From Pseudomonas sp. BSw22131 (GTDB lineage Bacteria; Pseudomonadota; Gammaproteobacteria; Pseudomonadales; Pseudomonadaceae): a stretch of 64,000 nt of DNA. The stretch's first letter is position 1. Each line of letters starts with the position of its first letter. The DNA lies in assembly GCF_026810445.1 (NCBI RefSeq), contig NZ_CP113949.1, forward strand, positions 3,286,001 through 3,350,000, in the 5' to 3' direction. The translations under genes were made by a program, and so were the position numbers. This document shows positions 1-9,650 of the stretch, in pieces. The notes under the pieces were generated by a model, which did no database searches, was not told the DNA's origin, and saw only the letters and a program-made list of their open reading frames with translations.

Positions 1-14
1 TGAGAGAAAGAATT

Positions 15-42
15 ATGTAGTGATCAAAAATAATCACTACAT
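15..42. repeat. Inverted repeat at window start
   Basis: Two perfect 10-bp arms (ATGTAGTGAT at 15-24 and its complement at 33-42) are separated by eight AT-rich bases. There is no T-run, so it is not an obvious terminator. It could be an operator or the end of a structure starting outside the window. Confidence 0.4.
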
Positions 43-469
43 ATCGGTTGACGAAGGGGTTTTTCGCTTGCATAGTTCAACCGTCTCCCCGATCGGGAGA
101 ACTGGCAAACGTAACCCGAGCACGTTCGGCAAGCCGTCGAACCGTTACCTGATGTGTGCTGCCCACAAGGCAGATTGATGAAGCTGAACCGGCATGATCG
201 TCCAACCAAGGACCGAGAGAAGCTGGCGAAACGTCCTCATGACGCTTGTGGTCGACCGCGTAAAGTCGCCAGTGTCCTCATGACGTCCGCCACTTCTCCC
301 CCTTCGTTTCGACCCTTCCCGTAGTCTTCCTCCATCAACACTACATCAGCCCGGCCCAGACCCGGCTCCGTGTATCAACGGACCTTGCCTGTTTGCCCGT
401 TACACAGTGATGCACCCAAACGCTCGAACCAACCAGATGGATTAACACGCGGTCAAAGGGGTATTAAAA
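43..469. other. Non-coding leader before the first gene
   Basis: No convincing gene is seen here. The 12-mer GTCCTCATGACG occurs twice (about 233-244 and 274-285). The last 20 bases hold an AAAGGGG ribosome-binding site for the gene at 470. Confidence 0.35.
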
Positions 470-799
470 ATGAACCTGAACAATCAACCAACCATTGATC
501 AACTGGCTCAGTTGTTTGCAACACGTAAAGACTCCCTCGACAGCCATATCCTGTGGGTCTGTGAGAAAGGCGATGTGCACATGGACGGGCTGGGTGCGTG
601 CAGCCAGGAGCAAGAGTTCGACCAGGAACATCCGCATATGCGGGCGCGCCTGAAGATGTACCGCAAAGGCCAGGGCTACGTGGGCAAGAAGGCCGCTGCC
701 GACAAGGATTTTCTCGGCCGTGTGCTGCAAACCCTCAGCAGCGAATGGGGTTCGGCACAACGTGAGCCGGGGCTGAGGGTCATCGATAAGCTTTGCTAG
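470..799 (+). CDS. Small conserved hypothetical protein
   Basis: A 109-residue soluble protein with no signal peptide or membrane segment. I do not recognise a named family. Visible features are a charged middle (EQEFDQEHPHMRARLKMYRK) and a basic stretch around residues 65-80. The ATG at 470 is preceded by AAAGGGG at good spacing, and no other start fits better. It stands alone, 135 bp before the DUF6482-type gene on the same strand, among short genes of the kind Pseudomonas genomes carry as stress-related hypotheticals. Function unknown. Confidence 0.6.
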   Translation: MNLNNQPTIDQLAQLFATRKDSLDSHILWVCEKGDVHMDGLGACSQEQEFDQEHPHMRARLKMYRKGQGYVGKKAAADKDFLGRVLQTLSSEWGSAQREPGLRVIDKLC

Positions 800-934
800 G
801 CAGTAGCACTGCAACCATCGGGTAATGGCGTTGAACTCGGCGGCGCTGAATGCTTCAAATTCAAAGCGTGCGAGAACTGCCTTCGCACGCCTCCCTGAAC
901 ATTCAGCGCCCTGCGGGGCGATCAAGGTGCTGTC

Positions 935-1240
935 ATGGATCTGAACAAGCTCACCCAACACATCAAGGCCGGCGAGATCGAGGATTTGAATCTCATGTCG
1001 ATTGAGGGCGGCTCCTACGTCCTTCACGCCCGCATGAACGGTAAATCCCACCCGATCAGCAGTGCAAACGGCCAAGTTCTGCATGTGGCCTCTGTCAATG
1101 AAGCGCGCAAATGCCTGGCCGGTGTGCCTGAAGTGCCGCTCTTTATCGTTCATCCCGTGGTGTACGACGAAATGGTTGGACAAGCCCGTGACGACCAGCT
1201 GGCCTCTCGTGAGCGGATTCCGTTTCGCTCTTCCCTCTGA
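935..1240 (+). CDS. DUF6482-like small protein
   Basis: A 101-residue cytoplasmic protein beginning MDLNKLTQHIKAGEIEDLNL. Its pattern (short N-terminal helix, a GGSYVLHA strand, then a segment ending in a predicted beta edge) resembles the DUF6482 proteins common in Pseudomonas; this is family recall, not a search. It has no catalytic motif and no signal peptide. The C-terminal tail is polar (RDDQLASRERIP). It lies on the same strand as the hypothetical gene at 470 and the HAD phosphatase at 1362, but gaps of over 100 bp make one operon uncertain. Confidence 0.6.
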   Translation: MDLNKLTQHIKAGEIEDLNLMSIEGGSYVLHARMNGKSHPISSANGQVLHVASVNEARKCLAGVPEVPLFIVHPVVYDEMVGQARDDQLASRERIPFRSSL

Positions 1241-1361
1241 TTGACCCTGCCAATGGCCGGACGTAAAGTCCGGCATTCTTGCTCTCACAATGTGCGATTG
1301 CCGGGCAGCCCTGCCAGGTCAGCGCGCTGCATGACTTCCCCTCTTTCAAGGTTTGCATTGC

Positions 1362-2012
1362 ATGCTGGAAAACACGAAGTTCTCTGCGTTCCTGTTCGAC
1401 ATGGACGGCACCCTGATCAATTCGATTGCCGCCGCCGAGCGCGTATGGACGCACTGGGCGCGTCGCCACGGACTGGATGTCGACGCATTTTTGCCGACCA
1501 TTCATGGCGTGCGTTGTATTGAAACCATACGCAGGCAAAACCTGCCGGGCGTAGACCCCGAGCGGGAAGCCGAGGCGGTTACCCAAGCCGAAATGGATGA
1601 TGTTGAAGGCGTTGTGGCCATTGAAGGTGCGGCAGCGTTTCTTGCATCGCTGCCCGCCCATCGTTGGGCCGTGGTGACGTCGGCACCCAGAGCGCTGGCG
1701 GAAAAAAGGATGCGGGCCGCGGGTCTGCCCTTGCCAGCGCTGATGATTGCCTCTGAAGACGTCACTCAGGGCAAACCCGCACCTGACTGTTTCCTCTTGG
1801 CTGCGCAACGGTTGGGCGTCAATCCAAGCGATTGTCTGGTGTTCGAAGACGCTCCAGCCGGGATCGAGGCCGCAGAGAAGGCCGGTGCCAGCGTTATGGT
1901 GATCAGCGCCGCTCATGTTCATCCCTACCAGACAGCTCACCCGACGTTGAATCGCTACACCAACGTACGGGCGCAGGTCGACGGCGAAACGCTGACGTTA
2001 GCCTCTGTGTAG
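1362..2012 (+). CDS. HAD-superfamily sugar-phosphatase-like hydrolase
   Basis: A 216-residue haloacid-dehalogenase fold phosphatase, probably acting on a small sugar phosphate or phosphoglycolate-like substrate. All four HAD motifs are present: FLFDMDGTL near the N-terminus (nucleophile and acid aspartates), the serine of VVTSAPRAL, the lysine of GKPAPD, and VFEDAPAG with its acidic metal ligands. The helical cap between motifs I and II is of the small beta-phosphoglucomutase/2-deoxyglucose-6-phosphatase type. A TTG nine bases upstream (1353) is in frame; the ATG at 1362 is preferred. Substrate cannot be read from sequence. Confidence 0.85.
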   Translation: MLENTKFSAFLFDMDGTLINSIAAAERVWTHWARRHGLDVDAFLPTIHGVRCIETIRRQNLPGVDPEREAEAVTQAEMDDVEGVVAIEGAAAFLASLPAHRWAVVTSAPRALAEKRMRAAGLPLPALMIASEDVTQGKPAPDCFLLAAQRLGVNPSDCLVFEDAPAGIEAAEKAGASVMVISAAHVHPYQTAHPTLNRYTNVRAQVDGETLTLASV

Positions 2013-2057
2013 GCGCCATCGGAGGTGAGTGCGTTGGCCATGGACTGCATAGCGGTC

Positions 2058-2085
2058 CTGCCCGGCGCCATTCGCCTCCGGGCAG
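2058..2085. terminator. Stem-loop between convergent genes
   Basis: Eight-bp GC-rich arms (CTGCCCGG / CCGGGCAG) with a 12-base loop lie between the HAD gene and the convergent gene ending at 2101. There is no U-tract, so it may only act as an mRNA 3'-end structure. Confidence 0.35.
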
Positions 2086-2100
2086 CATCAAATGCCGGAA

Positions 2101-2298
2101 TTACTCCTTTGAATCATACGGCGGGTACTGGTCGTCCTTGACCCGCTTCTGCTCCTGAATATTTTCGCCGCTTTCAGGTGACTTCGCGGGGCCTTGCGGG
2201 TCCACCTGGGGATCGGCCAGATCTGGCGAGTCAGGATCAAAACCCAGGTTTTCTTTGGGCTCGTCGTGCTTGGACGGGTTGTGGTCTTGAGGCTTCAT
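2101..2298 (-). CDS. Small acidic disordered protein
   Basis: A 65-residue, highly hydrophilic protein (MKPQDHNPSKHDEPKENLGF...), rich in Asp, Glu, Pro and Lys with almost no hydrophobic core, so probably intrinsically disordered. No family recognised. The start is preceded on the minus strand by a purine-rich GAGATG stretch. It converges on the HAD phosphatase gene. Proteins of this composition recur in Pseudomonas genomes, but I assign no role. Confidence 0.55.
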   Translation of the reverse strand: MKPQDHNPSKHDEPKENLGFDPDSPDLADPQVDPQGPAKSPESGENIQEQKRVKDDQYPPYDSKE

Positions 2299-2530
2299 TC
2301 GGACATCTCCATCTCGGTTGCCATGGGTTTCAGTTAAGAAAGGACGCTGCCGGATAAGTGCGGCCGGACTGATGAATGGGCCATCGGGCGGGCTCTTAAT
2401 CTGTCAGAACTGGGCGGAACCACCGATCCGAGAGCCTCCGCCCGCGCTAAACCTTCCGCCTTGGCTGTCGATAATCTTTCTGTGGATTCCGGATTTGCCG
2501 GACAGCACTTGAAGAATGACAGGCAGGCGC

Positions 2531-2794
2531 ATGGACACTATTTTTCTGTTGGTTGAACACGGTCGCGAACAAGGCGAGGTTTACGTCCTCGGCTGGTTTG
2601 ATAACGAAATGACAGCGAAAGAAACCGCTGAAGCGATGGAGTGGAAAACCTATCGCGAAGAGGTGAAGCGCCAGCAACAATGGTCAAGCCAGGCGCCACT
2701 GTCTCCGGCGCAGACCGCCCACCGACGTTTCTGGGTGAAGAATATCGCCAAATTCGGCCACGCTTTCACCCAGAAATCAGCCTCCGTGCATTGA
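2531..2794 (+). CDS. Small hypothetical protein
   Basis: An 87-residue protein from the ATG at 2531 (MDTIFLLVEHGREQGEVYVL); an in-frame ATG at 2516 would add five residues. The first part looks like a beta-strand/helix mini-domain with a helical segment (ETAEAMEWKTYREEVKRQQQ). The last 30 residues read less naturally, and another frame stays open over the 3' half, so a late frameshift is possible. It converges on the xylulokinase-like gene, leaving seven bases between them. Function unknown. Confidence 0.4.
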   Translation: MDTIFLLVEHGREQGEVYVLGWFDNEMTAKETAEAMEWKTYREEVKRQQQWSSQAPLSPAQTAHRRFWVKNIAKFGHAFTQKSASVH

Positions 2795-2801
2795 GCCCGA
2801 A

Positions 2802-4286
2802 TCAACCACGCAGTGCTTTGGCAGCGCCCAGTAACCCGCGAAACCGTTGATAGCGCGCCTGCAATGCAGTGTGCGCCTGTGGGTCAGGGAAGAACCGCGC
2901 CTTGATCGGCATCCCGATTTCGAGCAAAGCCGCGCCCTTGCCCACCGAGAGAAAACCCAGCTTGGCAGCGCCGATACACGCACCCAGTTCGCTGCCCTGC
3001 AAGGTGTGAATTTCGCGATTCAGAATAGTGGCCAGCAATTGCGCCCAGTACTCACTGCGCGCACCGCCACCCACCAGCGCACACGCATTGACCTGTGCCC
3101 CCGCTGACTGCACGGCGTTCAGCGCATCGAGCAAGCCAAAACCGACCCCTTCCAGCACTGCGTAACCCAACATCGCGGGCGTGCTGTCGTGGCCCAGATT
3201 CATGAATCCGCCGCGCAGCAATGGATCGTTGTGGGGCGTGCGCTCGCCTGCCAGATACGGCAGAAACAGCGGATTGGACAGCGCGACCATACGCCCGTGG
3301 GGCAACGCATCCGCGACCCGCTGCAGCAGCGTCTGCTCGTCAGGCTGGCCGAGCAGTCCGGTAACCCAGCGCAAACAACTGGCGCCCGCCAGCATGGCGC
3401 CCATGGTGTACCAGCGTTGCGGCAAGGCGTGGCAAAAACTGTGCACCGCGCTGGGCGGATCACCTGCTGGCGTGTCGGTGATTGCCACAAGCGCGGCGCT
3501 GGTCCCCAAGGTAATAAACGCGTCCCCGGCATTGATCGCACCGATACCGACTGCTGAAACCGGGTTGTCACCACCGCCACAGGCGACCGGCAACTGCGGG
3601 GCCAGCCCAAGCTGCTGCGCGGTCTGCTGCGTGAGCCGTCCGGCGAGCTCGGTGGATTCTCGCAGCACCGGCATCTGCGCAAGCGACAGTCCGGTGGCGC
3701 GCAGCATCGGCTCGTACCAGGCGCGCTGCTCGACATTCAGCCACAGCGTGCCCGCCGCATCTGACATGTCACTGACGCGCTCGCCGGTCAGCCGCAGGTG
3801 CAGATAATCCTTGGGCGACAGCACGCAACTGATGCGCGCGAACACGTCGGGTTCATTCTGCTTGAGCCACAACAGTTTGGGCGCGGTGAGGCCGGCCATC
3901 GCCAGGCTACCGGTGGTTAACGCATACGCCGGGTACTGAGCGTTGAGCTGCTGGGCCTGGGCAATCGCACGGGAATCATCCCAAAGGATCGCCGGGTACA
4001 GAATCTGATCATCTTCATCCAGCAGAACTGCGCCGTGCATCTGCCCGGACATCCCGATGCAGGCAATCGCAGCCCAGGCGTCAGGGTGGTTTGCACGAAG
4101 CTGCTGCAATGCTGACAGGCACGCTTGCCACCAGTCTTCGGGATTCTGTTGCGACCAGCCTGTTTGCGGGCGCGACACCTCCAGACGCGCACCCGCGTGG
4201 CCGACGACCTGGCCGTTTTCATCCATCAATATCGCTTTGAGCTCGGACGTCCCCAGATCGATTCCCAGTGAAACGCAACCCTGCAT
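2802..4286 (-). CDS. xylB: Xylulokinase-like FGGY sugar kinase
   Basis: A 494-residue FGGY-family kinase, the usual xylulokinase length. It should phosphorylate D-xylulose or a related pentulose with ATP after import. Visible motifs are the N-terminal phosphate loop GIDLGTSELKAILMD, the sugar-site segment GMSGQMHG, GTSAALV in the second ATPase half, and the adenosine motif LVGGGARSEYWAQLLA. The ATG at 4286 follows a GTGAGGG ribosome-binding site. It is the last gene of a minus-strand operon with a LacI regulator and a complete sugar ABC importer. No isomerase or dehydrogenase accompanies it, so the imported sugar (xylulose, xylitol, arabitol, xylose) is undecided. Confidence 0.85.
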   Translation of the reverse strand: MQGCVSLGIDLGTSELKAILMDENGQVVGHAGARLEVSRPQTGWSQQNPEDWWQACLSALQQLRANHPDAWAAIACIGMSGQMHGAVLLDEDDQILYPAILWDDSRAIAQAQQLNAQYPAYALTTGSLAMAGLTAPKLLWLKQNEPDVFARISCVLSPKDYLHLRLTGERVSDMSDAAGTLWLNVEQRAWYEPMLRATGLSLAQMPVLRESTELAGRLTQQTAQQLGLAPQLPVACGGGDNPVSAVGIGAINAGDAFITLGTSAALVAITDTPAGDPPSAVHSFCHALPQRWYTMGAMLAGASCLRWVTGLLGQPDEQTLLQRVADALPHGRMVALSNPLFLPYLAGERTPHNDPLLRGGFMNLGHDSTPAMLGYAVLEGVGFGLLDALNAVQSAGAQVNACALVGGGARSEYWAQLLATILNREIHTLQGSELGACIGAAKLGFLSVGKGAALLEIGMPIKARFFPDPQAHTALQARYQRFRGLLGAAKALRG

Positions 4287-4315
4287 AAACCCTCACTTAC
4301 CGTTGGCGGACGCGC

Positions 4316-5314
4316 TCAGGGGCATCCACATGAATTTCGGATACGCAGCGTTGGTGCCAGGCGCACGGTTTGCCGCGGGGCATCGGGGTTATCGATGCAG
4401 CCCAGCAGTAAGCCAACTGCACGTGCACCCAGTTCGTTGACCGGCTGAGCGATGACGCTCAGGCGCGGCAGAAAGAAATCCGCCCAGTCGAAATCGTCGA
4501 AGCCGACCAGGGCCATCTGTTGCGGTACTTCAATAGCGGCCTCGCGCAAGGCCTGCATGGCGCCGATGGTCATCAAGTTGTTGCCCGCCATGATCGCCGT
4601 CGGAGGGCTGCTCAGCGCCAGCAATCGGTGCGTCGCCGCGCAGGCGGACTCACTGCGCGAGTCACCTTCGACCAGCAGCATGTCGTCCCACGGCAAGCCC
4701 GCGTCCAGCAAAGCGGCGCGATAGCCGTCGATGCGCTCTTGCGTAGTACTCAAGCCTTTGGCACCCGCCACCATGCCGATGCGCCGATGCCCGTGCGCCA
4801 CAAGATGTGCGATTAACCCTTGGGTGGATTCGCGATTTTCGACGCCAACCTGATCGAATCCGTGCTCGGCCAGTCGATCGACCAGCACTGTCGGTATGGC
4901 GTTGTTCTGCAAATACGTAAGTGCGCGGTGCTGCGGGTCTCTCGAAGGGGCCAGCAAAATCCCGTCCACCCGCCGATGATGCAGGGTCTTGACCACGCGC
5001 AACTCTTGCTCCGGGTCATCGTGGGTGTCCACGAACAGCATCATGATCCCGTGCTTGGCGCATTCGGTTTCGATGGCGTGCACGGTCTCGCTGAAATAGT
5101 GGTTGGACAACGCCGAAATGGCCACGCCGATGGTGTTGGTGCGCGACCGGGCAAGCGAGCGGGCCACGGTGTTGGGGATGTAACCCAATGCCTTGACCGC
5201 CTGCTCAACCGCCTGCACCGTTTGCGCGCTGACCTTGCGCGTGCCGTTCAACACATGGGACACCGTCGAGGTCGACACCTTGGCCTGCCGCGCCACGTCC
5301 TCCATCTTTACCAC
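4316..5314 (-). CDS. LacI/RbsR-family transcriptional regulator
   Basis: A 332-residue repressor with an N-terminal LacI helix-turn-helix and hinge (MEDVARQAKVSTSTVSHVLNG) and a periplasmic-binding-like effector domain (NTIGVAISALSNHYFSETV onward). It probably senses the imported sugar and controls the operon it lies in, between the binding protein and the kinase. The GTG at 5314 is chosen because GGAGG lies six bases upstream; a GTG at 5320 and an ATG at 5305 are also in frame. The palindrome at 9207-9218 upstream of the first gene matches the central pattern LacI-family proteins bind. Confidence 0.85.
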   Translation of the reverse strand: MVKMEDVARQAKVSTSTVSHVLNGTRKVSAQTVQAVEQAVKALGYIPNTVARSLARSRTNTIGVAISALSNHYFSETVHAIETECAKHGIMMLFVDTHDDPEQELRVVKTLHHRRVDGILLAPSRDPQHRALTYLQNNAIPTVLVDRLAEHGFDQVGVENRESTQGLIAHLVAHGHRRIGMVAGAKGLSTTQERIDGYRAALLDAGLPWDDMLLVEGDSRSESACAATHRLLALSSPPTAIMAGNNLMTIGAMQALREAAIEVPQQMALVGFDDFDWADFFLPRLSVIAQPVNELGARAVGLLLGCIDNPDAPRQTVRLAPTLRIRNSCGCP

Positions 5315-5385
5315 TGACACCCTCCGATTTTCAGAGTCTGCTGGAGTGCGGGCCTCCCATACGCCATGGGCTGCCCGCTAAGTGC

Positions 5386-6327
5386 TCAGCGCTTGCTAGA
5401 CCAGCCTTTGTACTCACCGATGTTGTCACGGGTGATCAGTTTGGGGGTCAGCAAAGTCAGCGCTTCGGCCGGCTTGCGGTCATTGAGGATGTCGTTGCCC
5501 AGCACCACGGCGTCCTGCGCCATGGCCCACGGATCCTGACTGGCGGAGGCCTGGATCGAGGTGTCGGTTTTCAAGGCGTTTTCGATGTCTGGCGCGCCGT
5601 CTACCGAGGTGATGATGATGCCGCTGCGTTTCAGCTGTTTGGCGGCCAGGTCGCTACCGATGGCTTGCGGGTCGTTGATTGCGAACAGCCCGTCGATTTT
5701 CGGGAAGCGCGTCAGGTAGCCCTGCATCGCATTCAAACCGCCTTCACGCGACCCTTTGGCGTCTTGATCATCTGACAGCACCTTGATATCAGGCGCTTTG
5801 GCCAGGGCATTTTTACACCCTGTGACGCGGTCCATCACCGACGTCACTTGCGGACCGTTCTGGATGATCATGTTGCCCTTGCCCGACAGCTTGTCGATGA
5901 TGAACTGACACGCCAGACGACCGGCTTCCACGTTGTCGGTTTGCACAGTGGCGTCCACGCCCTTGGCGTTCACGTCTACTGCTACCACCACGATTCCGGC
6001 TTTGCGGGCCTTCTTGATGGCCGACTCGATGGCCGACGGATCGACCGCGTTGAGCAGGATCAAATCCACGCCCGCCGAGATGAAGTTATCGATTTGGGTG
6101 AATTGCTTGCTCAAGTCGTAATCGGCTGACACCGACGTCACTTTGGCGTTGGGATTGAGCTCCATCACCTTGGCCTTGGCACCTTCGGCCAGGGTCACAA
6201 AATAAGGATTGCCCAGCGAGCCGAGCGTGATGCCGACCGATTTCAGCTCTTTCGCCTGAACACCTTGGGACAACAACGCCGCCAGGCACAGGGTCACGAC
6301 AGCGGGAAATTTACGTTTGAAGTTCAT
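5386..6327 (-). CDS. Sugar ABC transporter periplasmic binding protein
   Basis: A 313-residue exported binding protein of the ribose/galactose class. It has a Sec signal peptide (KRKFPAVVTLCLAALLSQGVQA), then the typical LKSVGITLGSLGNPYFVTLA strand and two Rossmann-like lobes (VDLILLNAVDP, IDGLFAINDPQAIGSD, IIITSVDGAPD). The ATG at 6327 follows AAGAGAGC. A longer upstream reading lacks both a ribosome site and an N-terminal signal. It is the third gene of the operon, after the ATPase and permease; in rbs operons it normally follows or precedes them in varied order. The ligand is probably a pentose or pentitol given the kinase. Confidence 0.88.
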   Translation of the reverse strand: MNFKRKFPAVVTLCLAALLSQGVQAKELKSVGITLGSLGNPYFVTLAEGAKAKVMELNPNAKVTSVSADYDLSKQFTQIDNFISAGVDLILLNAVDPSAIESAIKKARKAGIVVVAVDVNAKGVDATVQTDNVEAGRLACQFIIDKLSGKGNMIIQNGPQVTSVMDRVTGCKNALAKAPDIKVLSDDQDAKGSREGGLNAMQGYLTRFPKIDGLFAINDPQAIGSDLAAKQLKRSGIIITSVDGAPDIENALKTDTSIQASASQDPWAMAQDAVVLGNDILNDRKPAEALTLLTPKLITRDNIGEYKGWSSKR

Positions 6328-6395
6328 GATTGCTCTCTTGTGATTATTGTTGAGTCCACTTTTGAAGCGCAGCAGGTGTTGCATGCAGCGACCGA

Positions 6396-7388
6396 TCAGG
6401 TTCTTGCCCCCGACTGGCGATAACGGTCCAGCGCCACGGCGCCGATGATCACGATGCCCTTGATGATGTATTGCCAGATGTCCGAGACGCCCATCAGCAC
6501 CAGACCGTTGGTCAAAACAGCGATGATCAGTGCGCCAATCAGCGTGCCGCCGATGGTGCCGACGCCACCGGTAAAACTGGTGCCCCCCAGGATCACCGCG
6601 GCGATGGCATCCAGCTCATAGGATTGGCCCAGTTGCAGGCCGTTGGCGGCAAACAGTCGCGAGGCACTCATCACCGCGCCAAGCCCGGCCAACGCACCGG
6701 ACAACGCGTAGACGAACAGCAGGACTTTCCACACCTTGATCCCGGAAAGCCTCGCAGCCTCCGGGTTACCGCCCACTGAATAGATTTGTACGCCCATCAC
6801 CGTTCGCCGCAGGATGAACCACGACATCGCGATCACCGCCACCGCGATGATCACCAGCCACGGTACGCCGAGCACAGAGTCGTTGCCGATGAAAGCGAAA
6901 GGCAAATCAGGGTTGAACACGGTTTTGTCGTCCGCCAGCAAGCGTGCCAGACCGCGCATCGCGGTCAGCGCGCCAAGGGTGACAATAAACGGCGGCAGGC
7001 GCATGAAGGCAATCAGCCCGCCGTTGACCAGCCCCAGCAACAGGCCGAAACCGACACCGGCGAATATACCGAGCATGCCGTATTGCGGCGACATCGACGC
7101 CTGCAACGCAACCACTGCAGACGCCGCCAGAATGGCCCCCACCGAGAGATCGATGCCGGCCGTGAGAATCACGAAGGTCATGCCCGCCGCCAGCACCACG
7201 TTGACAGACGCCTGCTGCGTGATGATCGACAGGTTCTGCCAGGTCAGAAAGCTCTCGCTCATCAACGCAAAACCTGCCAGCAACAGCACCAACACCGGCA
7301 GCATGCCCACCGTACGCATCAGCTCGCGCACACGTTCACGCTTGTTGACCACCGCAACGCTTGCGGGTTTGTCTACGATCAGACTCAT
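6396..7388 (-). CDS. Sugar ABC transporter permease, RbsC type
   Basis: A 330-residue inner-membrane permease of the ribose/branched-chain class, with about ten hydrophobic segments beginning MLPVLVLLLAGFALM. The conserved central stretch GIDLSVGAILAASAVV and the C-terminal VILGGTSFTGGVGTIGGTLI are family signatures for the transport pore and coupling region. It is translated 70 bp after the ATPase gene and 69 bp before the binding-protein start, and would form the homodimeric channel of this importer. Confidence 0.9.
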   Translation of the reverse strand: MSLIVDKPASVAVVNKRERVRELMRTVGMLPVLVLLLAGFALMSESFLTWQNLSIITQQASVNVVLAAGMTFVILTAGIDLSVGAILAASAVVALQASMSPQYGMLGIFAGVGFGLLLGLVNGGLIAFMRLPPFIVTLGALTAMRGLARLLADDKTVFNPDLPFAFIGNDSVLGVPWLVIIAVAVIAMSWFILRRTVMGVQIYSVGGNPEAARLSGIKVWKVLLFVYALSGALAGLGAVMSASRLFAANGLQLGQSYELDAIAAVILGGTSFTGGVGTIGGTLIGALIIAVLTNGLVLMGVSDIWQYIIKGIVIIGAVALDRYRQSGART

Positions 7389-7457
7389 GGTCTGAAGCCC
7401 TCTTTCTTGTTATTGGAAGGATGTGCTGCTGTCGCATGCACTCTGCGTTTCGCTGCC

Positions 7458-9014
7458 TCAGGCAGCGCCGCCCGTGGCCAGATCGATGATCCGTTCCTGG
7501 GAAATTTCACTGCCCGATGCACCGCCGACTTCGGCCACCAACTGCCCTTCGCGCATCACCAGCACGCGGTCGCAGGTGCCAATGATTTCCGGCAATTCGC
7601 TGGAGATCACCACAATGCCGACACCGGCTTTTGCCAGCTCATTGATGATGCGATAAATCTCCGACTTGGAGCCGATGTCCACGCCGCGGGTCGGCTCATC
7701 GAGCAGCAACACTACCGGCTTGACCTCAAGCAACCGCGCCAGCAGGACTTTCTGCTGATTACCGCCCGACAACGCGCCCACGCTCACCTTGCCCGATGCC
7801 ACGCGGATCGACAGCGCACGAATCGCATCGATGGCACGTCTGGCGCCGCGCGGGCGGTCCAGCACGCCACCGCTGTGGGCGTCTGGCACGCACGCGCAGA
7901 CGTTGATGTTGTCACGCACGCTCATGTCGAGAAACAGCCCTTGGGCCTTGCGGTCTTCGGTGAGGTAAACCACACCGGCGCGGATGGCGTCAGCGGGGTT
8001 ATTCAATTCAGTCACGGGCTTGCCGGAGATCTCCAGCGTGCCGGAGATGCGTGAATCGGCCGCGAAAATCAGCCGGGCCAATTCGGTACGTCCGGCACCC
8101 ACCAGCCCGGCAATGCCCAGCACTTCCCCGGCGTGCAGGTCGAAGCTGCAAGGGCGCACGCGTTTGCCGTCCGCCATGTCACGCACGCGCATCACCACCG
8201 CGCCGGGATCGTAAGCCGCGTGTTCTTTTTTGTAGAAGCCGGACAAATCGCGGCCCACCATCATCTTCACCAACACTTCAGCGGACAGCCCGTCGCGCTG
8301 TAGCTGGCCGACGTACTCGCCGTCGCGCAGCACAGACACCCGGTCCGACAGCTCGTAGATTTCAGCCATGCGATGGCTGATATAGATGATCGCCAGACCC
8401 TGATCGCGCAATTGCTTGATCAGCGCAAACAGGCGGTCGGTCTCGCGGGATGACAGCGGCGTGGTGGGCTCGTCCATCACCAGAATTTTGGCGTTGGCAT
8501 GCAGCGCACGGGCAATCTCGACCAGTTGGCGTTCGGCAATCGACAACGAGCTGACTGTGGTGGTCGCGCTGAATCCAGCGCCCAGCCGTGTCAGCACCTC
8601 GACAACGCCCGCCTCCATCGACTTTCGGTCGATGGTCCATCCCCGGCGCAGCTCACGGCCAAGATAGATATTCTCGGCGACGCTAAGATTGGGACACAGG
8701 CTCAGCTCTTGGTAAATCACCGCAATGCCATGGGCTTTGGCCGTTAACGGGTCGAAGACTGACAAGACCTGCCCATTGACCCGGATATCAGCGCCGGGAT
8801 CGGCCTGGTAAGCACCGGACAGGATTTTCATCAGTGTCGACTTGCCCGCCCCGTTCTCCCCCATCAGCGCATGCACTTCACCGGCATACACCTGCAACGC
8901 GACATCTTTGAGCACGCGCAGGCCGTTGAAGGTTTTGGAAATATTGCGCATTTCCAGAACAGGCGTGGGCTGGGCTTCGGAAAAATCAGGTTGTGCAGCA
9001 GAAGGCACGCTCAT
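7458..9014 (-). CDS. Sugar ABC transporter ATPase, RbsA type (tandem ATPase domains)
   Basis: A 518-residue protein with two fused ABC ATPase domains, as in RbsA/XylG. The N-terminal domain has Walker [10 protein letters not shown], signature LSIAERQ and Walker [16 protein letters not shown]. The C-terminal domain has a degenerate Walker A ([10 protein letters not shown]), signature LSGGNQQK and Walker [12 protein letters not shown], the usual asymmetry. The ATG at 9014 is chosen over an in-frame TTG at 9041; neither has a strong ribosome site. It is the first gene of the operon, 190 bp downstream of the LacI-type palindrome. Confidence 0.9.
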   Translation of the reverse strand: MSVPSAAQPDFSEAQPTPVLEMRNISKTFNGLRVLKDVALQVYAGEVHALMGENGAGKSTLMKILSGAYQADPGADIRVNGQVLSVFDPLTAKAHGIAVIYQELSLCPNLSVAENIYLGRELRRGWTIDRKSMEAGVVEVLTRLGAGFSATTTVSSLSIAERQLVEIARALHANAKILVMDEPTTPLSSRETDRLFALIKQLRDQGLAIIYISHRMAEIYELSDRVSVLRDGEYVGQLQRDGLSAEVLVKMMVGRDLSGFYKKEHAAYDPGAVVMRVRDMADGKRVRPCSFDLHAGEVLGIAGLVGAGRTELARLIFAADSRISGTLEISGKPVTELNNPADAIRAGVVYLTEDRKAQGLFLDMSVRDNINVCACVPDAHSGGVLDRPRGARRAIDAIRALSIRVASGKVSVGALSGGNQQKVLLARLLEVKPVVLLLDEPTRGVDIGSKSEIYRIINELAKAGVGIVVISSELPEIIGTCDRVLVMREGQLVAEVGGASGSEISQERIIDLATGGAA

Positions 9015-9206
9015 GACAGAGCGCTCGAAACGGGAGTGCAAGGCGCGTCGCTGAGGGAGCGAACGAGCGTGAACCGACCATGATGGCTGTTCATTTCAAA
9101 CCTCGAGGTTTCTTGTTTTTATACCTGTGACTCCTCGTCGGATGGCGCTGACGGAAGACACTCGGGAAGCAACTGGAAACACTCTAGAACAGCTGAATCG
9201 TTTCAC

Positions 9207-9218
9207 GCAAGCGCTTGC
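9207..9218. promoter_or_regulatory. LacI-family operator palindrome of the sugar operon
   Basis: GCAAGCGCTTGC is a perfect 12-bp palindrome centred on the CG step typical of LacI/GalR-family sites (AANCGNTT core). It lies about 190 bp upstream of the ATPase start and is the only such palindrome noticed there. It probably binds the LacI-type protein encoded in the operon. Confidence 0.65.
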
Positions 9219-9269
9219 TTTTACTTTTGCAAAATAACCTGCGAAGTGCGCAGGCGTACAAATCGGGGA

Positions 9270-9473
9270 CTATTTGTTTTCGGGATCGTTGTCAGGCTCA
9301 GGGAACAACGTGTCGACACGCTGTCTGTTGCCGCTGCGCACGGGCGCCATGGCGGCAGACTCCGCCAGCTTTGTGGCCATCTCCCAGTGCCGGTCCTGCT
9401 GCCCATCCGGCTTGCCTTCGGTCTCCCAGATCGCCTCGGCCAACTGACGAATTGTGTCTTGATCGATGCTCAT
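9270..9473 (-). CDS. DUF2934 small protein
   Basis: A 67-residue protein, MSIDQDTIRQLAEAIWETEG..., with the DUF2934 pattern: a short helix containing IRQLAEAIWE, then G(K)PDGQQDRHWEMA. Role unknown. The ATG at 9473 follows GGGGGAG at good spacing; the longer open frame upstream is basic, unlike the family, and was rejected. It is one of five very small minus-strand genes between the sugar operon and the TonB receptor. Confidence 0.8.
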   Translation of the reverse strand: MSIDQDTIRQLAEAIWETEGKPDGQQDRHWEMATKLAESAAMAPVRSGNRQRVDTLFPEPDNDPENK

Positions 9474-9650
9474 TTCCACTCCCCCTGTATAGGCCCATGT
9501 GCCATCGCCCGGCATCAAGTGAACGCCGTGACAGTTTTTTGTGACAACACTTTGCCGAGAAAGTACGCCACGGCGTACTCCTTTCGAACACATCGACACC
9601 TTGGGCTTACGCAGCGGGGGCACGCTGCGTGTGTATCGGCGATTCATGTT

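Noticed and set aside
6786..8054. 422-codon open frame on the plus strand
   Set aside because: Antisense to the permease and ATPase genes; His/Arg/Gln-rich shadow translation typical of GC-rich complements.
9525..9550. Pho-box-like pair on the minus strand (TTGTCAC ... CTGTCAC)
   Set aside because: The spacer is six bases rather than four, so the halves are not on the 11-bp repeat PhoB needs.
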